Shown here one piece after another: positions 1-7,361 of a stretch of DNA of 64,000 nt (the stretch's first letter is position 1; the number at the start of each line of letters is the position of its first letter). The position numbers and the translations under genes are program-made. The notes under the pieces were generated by a model. The model ran no database searches and was not told the DNA's origin. It saw only the letters and a list, made by a program, of their open reading frames with translations. The DNA is from an uncultured Campylobacter sp. (GTDB lineage: Bacteria > Campylobacterota > Campylobacteria > Campylobacterales > Campylobacteraceae): NCBI RefSeq assembly GCF_963518785.1, contig NZ_CAUQKJ010000005.1:119156-183155 (forward strand). Direction: 5' to 3'.

Positions 1-1973
1 TTAATATTAGAAATCTCTGCATCTATGTTATTTTTGAAATCATTTACATCGTCATCAATGTCTGAAATTGAAAATTCTCGTATCTCTTGTTCGATACTCT
101 CCATTCGATCATTGAAAGATTTTATTTCATTTTCAATATTAGAAATATTTGATATTGCCTTTTTTAGATCACTTAGGTTTTCAAGAGTATAGCCCATACT
201 ATTTAAATAGGTATCTATACTGCTTTTAAGTTCACCAATATTTTGCTCTATCTCACACAATCTCTTCTCGTCTTTATCAAACGATATGTTTTGATATTTA
301 TTAAGCACTGATTTTAATTCGTCTCTTAATAATTCACAAGACTTTTTATAAGTATTATCGTGCGTCCAAGTATCAGAAGATTCATCTTTGTCTAAAAATT
401 TTGATTCAATTTCATTGATCATACTTAATAAATTGGATATATACTCTTGATAATTAGATTTCCACTTTACTCTTGTATTCTTTTCTGCGAGCAAAACATT
501 TATCATTGCATAATTTTTATTAAATTGCTTGTCAGTAAAAGTTTTTAGTAAGCGATTTGCATTTTGTAATTCTATATTTTTCTCATTTAAATTTTTAGCA
601 ATTTCATAACGAGCAATCAATCTACTTATTTGTCTATCAAATTTATCTAATTTCAAAGAAACTTGCTCTTGAATACTTTTTAATCTATCATCTGATTTTT
701 TATTAAGCCTCTCAAAGATGGCTTGAGTAAATTTCTTTGAATTTGTCGCAAATTCCTCTATTTCATTTTGTGCTAAGTATTCAATATTTTGAATACTATT
801 AGGAGTAATATCCACTTTTAAAGCTATGTCTTTTTCGCTAAGTTGCCTAAATATATCTTTATTGCCTTTGCCTATTTTTTCAGCTATTAAATTTAGTAGA
901 GTACTTTTGCCACTCCCTCTTCCTCCTATAATACAATTTAGATAAGGACTAAATTTAATGGCCTCCTTAAAATTTACAAAACAAAAATTATCTTCACCCC
1001 ACTTTATGTTATCGTCAAAATTTAATTTAATTTCCTCGATTTTATAGATAGCCGCCTGTGGTTTATTTTCTCCAATGTATATCCTTGTGGGCTCGTAAAT
1101 TACTTGCTTCAAACCTTCAAAAGTTGTATCTGCCTTAATCCAAGTATAGCATTTTCCAATCCTATCTTTTTCGCTACTATTAGAGAAATAATGTGCATCG
1201 CTGCAATCTAATAATAAATCTTTAACACCACATTCTTTGAGTTTGCTTTTTGCTTTATTGAATGCTTCAATGCTTTTTGCGGAAGTAAATATTATATCTG
1301 ATTTATTTATTATATCTTTTTTAGTTACAATAGAACTTTCCGACCATTTTAATTCATCCCATTCTGTCTTGCCTATTGCTATAAGATATTTTCCTACAAA
1401 ACAATCTTTGTCAAGTGCCTTAAAAATATCATCTTCTTTAATATTTAAGTTATTAAAGCCCTCTATTAATGGGCTTTGGTATTTTTGCTTTTGTTCTTCT
1501 GGTGCACTATCGATAATTTTTTGCCCCAAATCTCTTAGGCTATCTTTAGTAATTGCTCTATGCCATTTTTCAGAATTACTTTCGATAGAATAACTCTGCT
1601 CTAATGTATTTAAGAATTGACTTTTAATAGTTTCGATATTTAATTTATCTGAAAAAATTACATGTAAGTTTATTCTTTTTAAACCACTAAATTCTACACC
1701 TGCAAATTTTTCTATCCTAAATTCAATAACGGGTAGCATAAGATTTATATTTCGCAATCTACCATTTTGTTCCTTTTCTTTTTTTAGCCTTTCATAACCG
1801 TCAAGAAAAAGATAGTCATTAATGCCTAAAACTTTAAATTCAGGAGGTAGATTTTCTATGTCTTTAATATATTTCTCCCACACTTCTTCAGTATCATTGC
1901 CATAATGCTGAACAATAGATAATGGCGTATGAATATGTAAATCCCATTTATTCCACTCTGAACCAATGCTCAT
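1..1973 (-). CDS. TrlF-like PHP-domain/AAA ATPase with coiled coil, partial (C-terminus beyond left edge)
   Basis: About 657 residues are visible; the frame stays open to base 1, so the C-terminal part lies outside the window. The ATG at 1973 begins MSIGSEWNKWDLHIHTPLS. The HxH near residues 13-15 and a DAH near residue 258 fit a PHP-type metal-dependent phosphoesterase fold. A Walker A motif, GGRGSGKST, follows near residue 349 (about 901-935). The rest is rich in Lys, Glu, Ile and Asn and looks like an SMC/RecF-style coiled coil. This order (PHP, P-loop, coiled coil) is that of the TrlF-family AAA-like ATPases, often found in variable or defence-related loci. Only 22 bases separate its start from the obg stop, on the same strand. 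It is far more AT-rich than its neighbours and lacks their GC-rich codons, so recent acquisition is likely. The exact activity is unknown. Confidence 0.75.
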   Translation of the reverse strand, partial: MSIGSEWNKWDLHIHTPLSIVQHYGNDTEEVWEKYIKDIENLPPEFKVLGINDYLFLDGYERLKKEKEQNGRLRNINLMLPVIEFRIEKFAGVEFSGLKRINLHVIFSDKLNIETIKSQFLNTLEQSYSIESNSEKWHRAITKDSLRDLGQKIIDSAPEEQKQKYQSPLIEGFNNLNIKEDDIFKALDKDCFVGKYLIAIGKTEWDELKWSESSIVTKKDIINKSDIIFTSAKSIEAFNKAKSKLKECGVKDLLLDCSDAHYFSNSSEKDRIGKCYTWIKADTTFEGLKQVIYEPTRIYIGENKPQAAIYKIEEIKLNFDDNIKWGEDNFCFVNFKEAIKFSPYLNCIIGGRGSGKSTLLNLIAEKIGKGNKDIFRQLSEKDIALKVDITPNSIQNIEYLAQNEIEEFATNSKKFTQAIFERLNKKSDDRLKSIQEQVSLKLDKFDRQISRLIARYEIAKNLNEKNIELQNANRLLKTFTDKQFNKNYAMINVLLAEKNTRVKWKSNYQEYISNLLSMINEIESKFLDKDESSDTWTHDNTYKKSCELLRDELKSVLNKYQNISFDKDEKRLCEIEQNIGELKSSIDTYLNSMGYTLENLSDLKKAISNISNIENEIKSFNDRMESIEQEIREFSISDIDDDVNDFKNNIDAEISNI

Positions 1974-1995
1974 TTTATAATCCTTAATAAAAATA

Positions 1996-3051
1996 TTATA
2001 ACTCTTTTTTAAGCAACTCAAGCAGGTTAAATTTTAGCTCGTTTATATTTTGTCCCGTCGCCGAGGAGATCGGCATTACGAAAAACGGTTTAGAGGCGTC
2101 AAGCTCATGAATATCTTGTTTAAATTTCATCTCGCCAGCCGTGCCCGCAAGCCCCAAATACGCCAAAAACGCGTCAAATTTTTCCTGCAAATTTTCAGCC
2201 GCGTCCGCACGAGTTAGAGCGATCGCGTAGTCTCTTTTTGCAAGCCCCTCTGAAAATTTCGCCGTCTCGGCCCGCAGCGCGTCAAACTGCTCCTCGAGAC
2301 TGCGGTAGTTCGCAAGATCGAGCATAAAAAGCAAAATTTTCGTGCGCTCGACGTGTTTTAAAAACTGCACGCCAAGCCCGCGCCCCTCGCTAGCTCCCTC
2401 GATAATGCCCGGGATATCGGCCATCACAAATCCGCTGTATTCATCGACCTCGACGAGTCCGAGCTTTGGCGTGAGAGTGGTAAACTCGTAGTTTGCGATC
2501 TGCGGTTTGGCGTTTGAGACGGTGGATATGAGCGTGCTTTTACCGACATTTGGAAAGCCCACTAGCCCCACGTCGGCGATGAGTTTTAGCTCCAAGCGCA
2601 CCTCGCGCGTCTGCCCCTCTAGGCCTTTTTGCGCGTATTCCGGGGCTTGGTTGATCGAGCTTTTAAAATGCACGTTGCCAAGGCCGCCCTTGCCGCCTTT
2701 TAAAAACAGCTTCGTTTCGCCGTCATTTAGCATATCAAGCACCAGCTCGCCGCTATCCTCATCGTAAACGCTGGTGCCCGGAGGCACGATGAGATAGAGA
2801 TCCTCGCCGCTTTTGCCGGTCTTTTTGCGACCCTCGCCGGGCGCGCCGTTTTGCGCTTTAAACTCACGCTTGCCCTTGTAGGATGAGAGGGTATGAGAGT
2901 TTTTATCGACTCTGAAATACACGTCGCCGCCGTCGCCGCCGTCGCCGCCGTCGGGACCGCCTGAGATGACGAATTTTTCGCGGCGGAAGCTGACGCAACC
3001 CGCGCCGCCATTACCAGATTTAACGCTAAATTTTACGCTGTCTATGAACAT
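1996..3051 (-). CDS. obg: GTPase Obg (ribosome assembly)
   Basis: 351 residues, full length. The N-terminal Obg fold (about 1-157) is glycine-rich, with GGPDGGDGGDGGD at 31-43. The G domain follows, with the P-loop GFPNVGKST at 165-173 and the switch II region DIPGIIEGASEGRG. Obg is a cytoplasmic GTPase that acts in late 50S assembly and stress control. The usual G4 motif NKxD reads TRAD here (ALTRADAAEN), which is an odd substitution. G5 is close to SSATGQN. It is the third gene of the classical rplU-rpmA-obg cluster. In C. jejuni the next gene is proB; here the TrlF-like gene follows instead. Identity is very secure. Confidence 0.97.
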   Translation of the reverse strand: MFIDSVKFSVKSGNGGAGCVSFRREKFVISGGPDGGDGGDGGDVYFRVDKNSHTLSSYKGKREFKAQNGAPGEGRKKTGKSGEDLYLIVPPGTSVYDEDSGELVLDMLNDGETKLFLKGGKGGLGNVHFKSSINQAPEYAQKGLEGQTREVRLELKLIADVGLVGFPNVGKSTLISTVSNAKPQIANYEFTTLTPKLGLVEVDEYSGFVMADIPGIIEGASEGRGLGVQFLKHVERTKILLFMLDLANYRSLEEQFDALRAETAKFSEGLAKRDYAIALTRADAAENLQEKFDAFLAYLGLAGTAGEMKFKQDIHELDASKPFFVMPISSATGQNINELKFNLLELLKKEL

Positions 3052-3161
3052 AGCTATCCTTAAATTTTAAACGGCAATTATAGCCAAATGAGTTGAAGAT
3101 AATTTTTAAACGGATGAAATTTTAAAAGAGGGGCTTGCGCCCCCGAAGATTTTAGCGGTAA

Positions 3162-3419
3162 TTACGCAGCGGGATAAACCGATACTTTTTTGCGATTTTT
3201 ATCTTTTCGCTCAAATTTTACGACGCCGTCGATCAGCGCGAAAATCGTGTGATCGCTACCCATGCCCACGTTGCTGCCCGGGTGTGTCGCAGTGCCGCGC
3301 TGGCGAATGATGATGTTGCCCGCGCGAACGAACTCGCCGCCGAATTTTTTGACGCCTAAGCGTCGTCCGATGGAATCTCTATTATTTTGGGTTGAGCCTT
3401 GACCTTTTTTGTGTGCCAT
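3162..3419 (-). CDS. rpmA: 50S ribosomal protein L27
   Basis: 85 residues starting MAHKKGQGSTQNNRDS, the standard L27 N-terminus that reaches toward the peptidyl transferase centre, followed by the conserved GRRLGVKKFGGEFVRAGNII and RQRGTATHPGSNVG. The N-terminus matches the short form that needs no cleavage. It lies 10 bases downstream of rplU and 110 bases upstream of obg, so the three are probably co-transcribed. Confidence 0.98.
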   Translation of the reverse strand: MAHKKGQGSTQNNRDSIGRRLGVKKFGGEFVRAGNIIIRQRGTATHPGSNVGMGSDHTIFALIDGVVKFERKDKNRKKVSVYPAA

Positions 3420-3429
3420 TTCCTATCCT

Positions 3430-3738
3430 TTATGCGTTAATCGAAACGACTTTGACGCGGGTGTATTGGCGTCTGAAGCCGCGTTTTACTTTTGAATCTT
3501 TACGTCTGCGTTTTTTGAAGATAACGACTTTTTTATCCTTGCCTTCGCAAACGACCTCCAAAACCACCTTGGCACCCTTTACGAACGGTGCTCCTACCTT
3601 TAACTCGCCGTCGTTTAGCGCTAAAACTTCGCTAAGCTCGAGCTTTGCTTTCGGCTCAGCATTAAAATGGTCTAAATTTAGATAGTTGCCCTCTTCGACC
3701 TTATACTGCTTGCCGCCGTGTTTGATGATAGCATACAT
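3430..3738 (-). CDS. rplU: 50S ribosomal protein L21
   Basis: 102 residues from the ATG at 3738 (MYAIIKHGGKQYKVEEG), the family's usual length. The start is chosen because AAGGA precedes it at good spacing; an in-frame upstream extension to 3819 would add 27 residues not found in L21. The C-terminal part carries the basic KKRRRKDSKVKRGFRRQYT stretch that binds 23S rRNA. It is the first gene of rplU-rpmA-obg. Confidence 0.97.
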   Translation of the reverse strand: MYAIIKHGGKQYKVEEGNYLNLDHFNAEPKAKLELSEVLALNDGELKVGAPFVKGAKVVLEVVCEGKDKKVVIFKKRRRKDSKVKRGFRRQYTRVKVVSINA

Positions 3739-3809
3739 CAAAAATCCTTTAAAATTTGGTAGCCAAAAAGGCATTTGCCGTGCAAAATTTAAAAGCCCGT
3801 TTGGTATGA

Positions 3810-3820
3810 AAGGTTGCAAT
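3810..3820 (-). promoter_or_regulatory. Possible -10 region for rplU operon
   Basis: On the minus strand an AT-rich stretch reading GATAATAT lies about 75-80 bases before the rplU start, with T/A-rich sequence upstream, as Campylobacter sigma-70 promoters favour. No clear -35 is seen. Confidence 0.3.
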
Positions 3821-3924
3821 ATTATCTCAAATTTTATAAATTCCTACTGAAACGCCTCACAAAATTCCTACGAAATTTCAAATTTCAAGGGCTCGGATTT
3901 ATTTTAAACTAAAGATAAATGTGC

Positions 3925-3930
3925 TACTAT
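3925..3930 (+). promoter_or_regulatory. Extended -10 box for the lipoprotein gene at 3959
   Basis: TGCTACTAT at 3922-3930 is an extended -10 (TACTAT with an upstream TG), about 28 bases before the ATG at 3959. It drives away from rplU, so rplU and this gene are divergent. Confidence 0.45.
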
Positions 3931-3958
3931 CGCAACGAAATTTTTGAAGGAGAATTTT

Positions 3959-4387
3959 ATGAGAAATTTAATAGCTGCGCTCATAGCAGCGGTATTTTTT
4001 ATCGGTTGTTCCAACTGGAATATATCCAACGAACCAAGCGGAGTACGCAATCAAACAAAATCCCAAAGCAGCAAAACAAATATCGGCGGCGTAAATGATA
4101 AAGTCCAAGAGGTCTCCACCGCAGGCACCACTGATATGGTTGAAACGACCTTGCCCGATAGCACAGGCATGACTAATGCGCCGAAAGATCGCAGTGATGC
4201 ATTTCATATCAATCAAGTAATTTCTGCATGGAATAAACAGCCAGACTCCATCAAAACAACCGAAGACAATGGCAATATCTACACCTGGAAAAACTATAAG
4301 CCAGGCTGCGACGTATCACTTACCAGCGACTCAGAGGGCTACGTATCAAAATCCGCTATCAAATCAGCACTGTCTCAGTGCCTATAA
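3959..4387 (+). CDS. Small predicted lipoprotein, unknown function
   Basis: 142 residues from the ATG at 3959, preceded by GAAGGAGAA at ideal spacing; a TTG at 3944 lies before this ribosome site and is unlikely. The N-terminus MRNLIAALIAAVFFIGC is a lipoprotein signal with lipobox FIGC, so Cys17 is the probable lipidated residue. The mature part is polar (Ser, Thr, Asn, Lys), low in complexity for about 60 residues, then ends in a more ordered segment with two Cys (PGCDVSL and SQCL) that could form a disulfide. I do not recognise the family. A hairpin follows 17 bases after the stop. It stands alone between two promoters. Confidence 0.75.
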   Translation: MRNLIAALIAAVFFIGCSNWNISNEPSGVRNQTKSQSSKTNIGGVNDKVQEVSTAGTTDMVETTLPDSTGMTNAPKDRSDAFHINQVISAWNKQPDSIKTTEDNGNIYTWKNYKPGCDVSLTSDSEGYVSKSAIKSALSQCL

Positions 4388-4403
4388 CTAACTTATCCAC
4401 GAC

Positions 4404-4435
4404 GCCGAAATTTTAAAATTTCGTAAAATTTCGGC
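4404..4435. terminator. AAATTT-rich intergenic hairpin, possible terminator
   Basis: A 12-bp perfect stem (GCCGAAATTTTA / TAAAATTTCGGC) with an 8-base loop, 17 bases after the lipoprotein stop. There is no strong T run after it, so it may be a weak or bidirectional terminator. Its 22-nt core (4410-4431) recurs exactly at 5301-5322 and, with one difference, inverted at 35074-35095. Confidence 0.5.
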
Positions 4436-4512
4436 TTACGAGCGGGTACTGCTTCACCAAATCTAATCTTAAAATCCTACGGTTCACTCTTAAAAATTTA
4501 CTATTCGTATTG

Positions 4513-4518
4513 TATAAT
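4513..4518 (+). promoter_or_regulatory. -10 box for DUF411 gene
   Basis: TGTATAAT with TATAAT at 4513-4518, 29 bases before the ATG at 4547. It follows a T/A-rich upstream stretch, typical of Campylobacter housekeeping promoters. Confidence 0.6.
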
Positions 4519-4546
4519 CGAGGACTTTTAATCACTGGAGTAAAAT

Positions 4547-5008
4547 ATGAAGAAAATTTTATTTGTAGGTGCGCTTTTAGCGGCATTAAATAGCTATGCG
4601 GCGGCGGGTGAACACATCAAGGTCTATCACGGCGAGAGCTGCGGCTGTTGCCACAACTGGGCAAAATATATGGAGCAAAATGGCTTTGAAGTCGAGATGA
4701 TTTCGCTGGCCGACGAGCCGCTTATCCAGAAGAAGAATGAGCTCAAACTTCCGCTGGAGCTCGCTAGCTGCCACACCGCGATCGTAGACGGATATGTAGT
4801 CGAAGGACATATGCCAGCAGATGAGATCCGCACGCTACTAAAAAATAAGCCTAAAGACGTTATCGGCATAGCAGTGCCTGGCATGCCACTAGAAGCACCA
4901 GGTATGGAGCAAGGCTCACAACCCGAGGTCTATGACGTGGTGGCGTTTAAAAAAGACGGCTCATATCAAAGCATCGCCACTTACAAAGGCAAAGAAAAAA
5001 TCAAATAA
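4547..5008 (+). CDS. Periplasmic DUF411 metal-binding protein
   Basis: 153 residues. The signal peptide MKKILFVGALLAALNSYAAA probably ends near residue 20, so the protein acts in the periplasm. The mature N-terminus has HGESCGCCHNW, the CGCC pair of DUF411 proteins. These are small periplasmic proteins often linked to copper or other metal handling. A further Cys-His (SCHTAIV) and several Met (MPADE, PGMPLEAPGMEQ) could supply more metal ligands. GGAG at 4537-4540 sets the start. It has its own promoter and a palindrome after the stop, so it is probably monocistronic. A role in copper tolerance is inferred from the family only. Confidence 0.85.
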   Translation: MKKILFVGALLAALNSYAAAGEHIKVYHGESCGCCHNWAKYMEQNGFEVEMISLADEPLIQKKNELKLPLELASCHTAIVDGYVVEGHMPADEIRTLLKNKPKDVIGIAVPGMPLEAPGMEQGSQPEVYDVVAFKKDGSYQSIATYKGKEKIK

Positions 5009-5011
5009 TCC

Positions 5012-5027
5012 GCCGCTTTAAAGCGGC
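5012..5027 (+). terminator. Palindrome after DUF411 gene, weak terminator candidate
   Basis: GCCGCTTTAAAGCGGC is a perfect 16-base palindrome starting 4 bases after the DUF411 stop. The sequence after it is only modestly T-rich (AACTTACTTATT). Confidence 0.35.
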
Positions 5028-5170
5028 AACTTACTTATTAGCTCGCTAAAATTTTGCCTATTTATAGCTCGACGCAATTTACTTTAGCCGGCGAATGCTG
5101 CCACTATATGCAAAAGTAATGTGCAAAATAATTTCAAAAACTAGCATGATAAAGGAAATTAAAATTCGGA

Positions 5171-5244
5171 TGGATGGGCTAATAGGGGTCGAACCTATAT
5201 TCACAAATCCAGAGTTTGTTGTCCTGCCATTAGACGATAGCCCA
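5171..5244 (-). tRNA. tRNA-Gln (anticodon CTG)
   Basis: On the minus strand the acceptor arms TGGGCTA and TAGCCCA pair perfectly over 7 bp. The D arm contains GTCTAATGGCAGGAC, the anticodon stem ACAAA/TTTGT closes the loop CTCTGGA (anticodon CTG, reading CAG = Gln), and the T arm is ATAGG-TTCGACC-CCTAT. The 3' CCA is encoded (5171-5173). U1-A72 is typical of glutamine tRNAs. Confidence 0.9.
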
Positions 5245-6236
5245 TTGCGAAAGCGGTATTTTATAGAATTTTGCTTTAAAAAAGCATAAGAGCGGGCGGA
5301 ATTTTAAAATTTCGTAAAATTTTAGATTAAATTTAAAGCCCTGCTGCGCCGAAACGATAAAATTAAAACGCAAAAGCTAACGCTGCTTTCATCGGCTCCG
5401 ATAAAATAATATGGCTGTTCGCCGCGGAGCTAAATTTTAAAATTTGGCTAGTTTATCCTATATTTACGCCTTCGCGAGCTATTTGTCGCAGGATGAAATT
5501 TTAGCATATAAGCCTGTCTTCAAAACATATATGTTTAGTGCTCGCTGGGCGCGGGCGCGGCCTTAAATGCTATAAATCGCACCGAAAATCTGCAGCGAAC
5601 ATAATTGCGACAAAACCCGGAATGCAGCGCCCTAAATAAGCGTCAAATAGACTTGCGATAGGATCACACAAAAGTCCTACCAAATACTTGCCTCAAGCGG
5701 AACATAGAATTTATCACGATAAGGTGGAGTATCAACTAAAATCAAAGCCAAAATTTGAGCGCGAAGCTTGCATAAAATTTCTTGCAAAGGCCGTTCGCAG
5801 GCTCAAAAGATATTGCGAAATTGCGTAAAATTTGACTGCGGCAAGATTTTCCAGTACATTGTGTTAATACAAACCGAAAGTAAATAAAACACAATTACTC
5901 GAAGTAGCAAAATTTTCCCATACGTTGCTAATACCGAACATTAAACGAATCAGATCAAGTACTATGGACAAAGTGAAATATTCCCGTACATTGTTAGTTC
6001 AGCACAGGCTATTGCTAAACCAGAGCAGAAATGTGCGAAATTTAACTTCGCGTATCGTTTGAACACCTAGAAAGCACCTTGCTCCCCAGCTAAATAGCAC
6101 GAGCAAATTCATATCGCGCGCTGTTTAAAACGCAAAATTAATTGGAATTTAAAATTTTAAATTTCGGGCATGGGTTTGCTTATAAGTATTTACAAAAATA
6201 GTGCATCGAAGCTAGAAAAATTTCGCTTTATTGCAC
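5245..6236. other. Gene-free region (about 1 kb) of AAATTT-punctuated filler
   Basis: No convincing gene lies here on either strand; open frames are short and lack ribosome sites. It contains an exact second copy of the 22-nt hairpin core (5301-5322), many AAATTT/AAAATTT words at short intervals, and a cluster of three degenerate repeats at 5841-6005. It may be decayed coding or accessory DNA. Confidence 0.6.
5841..6005. repeat. Three degenerate about-33-bp repeats at exact 66-bp period (CRISPR-like geometry)
   Basis: Copies start at 5841, 5907 and 5973. Each has the frame G-A-A-ATTTTCC-TAC-TTG followed by TAATAC or a close variant. The second and third copies agree at about 23 of 33 positions and the first and second at 17 of the first 21. 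The spacing is 66 bp both times, as in arrays of 36-bp repeats and 30-bp spacers. The repeats are too divergent for an active array and no cas gene is in the window. Confidence 0.35.
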
Positions 6237-7295
6237 CTAAGATTTCGATGAAATTTCGCGTATCAGCTCAACCGCCTCTTTTGTGTCCGCGCATACGAAC
6301 TCAAAATGCGCCCGTAGCTCCGAGGCACTGCCGTAGCCGCAGCTTACGCCCACGCTTCGCACCGCTGCCGACTTTGCCGAGATGGCGTCAAGCGACGTAT
6401 CACCGATCATAAAGATATTTTGGCTTACAGAAGACAGGATTTTGTTGCTGCAAATTTTGTCATAGCAAGGAGTGGAATTTAGCTCATGCGCATCATAAAT
6501 TTTACTGCCGCGCGCTCCGCCTTTATCGCTCTCGCTCTCGATGTCGACACCGCTCTTTTGGATATTATCGCCAGCCTCATGTCTATCGCTCTTTACTTCG
6601 CTTAAATTTTTAAACGAAATTCTATCAGAATTTTGACTCGCGATGCTGCTTAAATTTTGCTCGCAAACTTTGCTAGGATCAGGATCAAGCGCAGAAAGGC
6701 TCTTTAAATCAGGCACTGAAATTTCACTCAAAATTGCGCTCCTGCTAGCAGCGCTTGTATTTTCATCATCAGTCGCGTCGTGAGTTTTACCGCAAGCAGC
6801 ATGCGGGCTTTGGCTAGCGGTCGCGCCGCAAATTCCTAAATTTTCGAGCGCCTTTAAGATCGGTTCGGCGCTTGGTTTGGGATCTTGCACGTCCTCTCGC
6901 CCGACGATGGTGCCGAAAAATTCCGCGATACCCAGATGCTGCAATAAAATTTTAGAAAATTTCGACGTCTTGGTCGTCACGACGCCTAAGTTTGCAAACT
7001 CGCTCGCCGCACGAACCGCCTCATACGCACCGCTTAGCAAAACGGTCTGGTCCAAAAATATCTGCGCGTATCGCTGTTTGTAGGCGAGCACGAAATTCTG
7101 CACATCGCGCGTCACACCTAGACGTTCAAACATAACTTCTAACGGATACCCGATAAGCCTTTTAATCGCTTCGTCGCTAGGCTCTGCAGCGCCCAAATGC
7201 GCAAACGCGTAGTGAAAGCCGTCCAGTATCGCGGGCGTGGAGTCTATGAGCGTGCCGTCCAGATCGAAAAGCAGTGTAATTTGGAATTTTGGCAT
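6237..7295 (-). CDS. HAD-family phosphatase (Gph/phosphoglycolate phosphatase-like) with a large insert
   Basis: 352 residues. HAD motif I is FDLDGTLIDS (10-19), motif II is VVTTKTS (105-111), the Lys of motif III is in DPKPSAEP (138-145), and motif IV is MIGDTSLDA (296-304). All catalytic residues are present. Without the insert it would be about 215 residues, the normal size of phosphoglycolate phosphatase-like enzymes. The extra part, residues about 155-292 (bases 6420-6833), is Ser/Asn/Asp-rich low-complexity sequence between motifs III and IV and matches nothing in the family. The gene lies downstream of cadF on the same strand, the same neighbours as the C. jejuni hydrolase gene. The substrate is not predictable. 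Confidence 0.88.
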   Translation of the reverse strand: MPKFQITLLFDLDGTLIDSTPAILDGFHYAFAHLGAAEPSDEAIKRLIGYPLEVMFERLGVTRDVQNFVLAYKQRYAQIFLDQTVLLSGAYEAVRAASEFANLGVVTTKTSKFSKILLQHLGIAEFFGTIVGREDVQDPKPSAEPILKALENLGICGATASQSPHAACGKTHDATDDENTSAASRSAILSEISVPDLKSLSALDPDPSKVCEQNLSSIASQNSDRISFKNLSEVKSDRHEAGDNIQKSGVDIESESDKGGARGSKIYDAHELNSTPCYDKICSNKILSSVSQNIFMIGDTSLDAISAKSAAVRSVGVSCGYGSASELRAHFEFVCADTKEAVELIREISSKS

Positions 7296-7316
7296 TTTAA
7301 AATTTAATTTGGATAT

Positions 7317-7343
7317 AAAAAAAGCGGAGCCGAAGCTCCGCTT
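7317..7343 (-). terminator. Strong rho-independent terminator of cadF-like gene
   Basis: On the minus strand the stem AAGCGGAGC / GCTCCGCTT (9 bp, perfect) closes a TTCG tetraloop and is followed by a run of seven T. It lies 19 bases after the stop of the OmpA/CadF-like gene and just before the HAD gene, which therefore probably has its own promoter or is read through. Confidence 0.9.
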
Positions 7344-7361
7344 ATGTGGATCTAGAAAAGA

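Noticed and set aside
1237..1593. 118-residue plus-strand open frame
   Set aside because: Antisense to the TrlF-like gene, whose PHP and P-loop motifs are clear.
5095..5289. 64-residue plus-strand open frame
   Set aside because: It runs across tRNA-Gln and has no ribosome site.
5841..6005. An active CRISPR array
   Set aside because: Repeats differ at about one third of positions and no cas gene is visible; kept only as a relic hypothesis.
6170..6412. 80-residue plus-strand open frame
   Set aside because: Antisense to the HAD gene for most of its length; Arg/Pro-rich composition typical of shadow frames.
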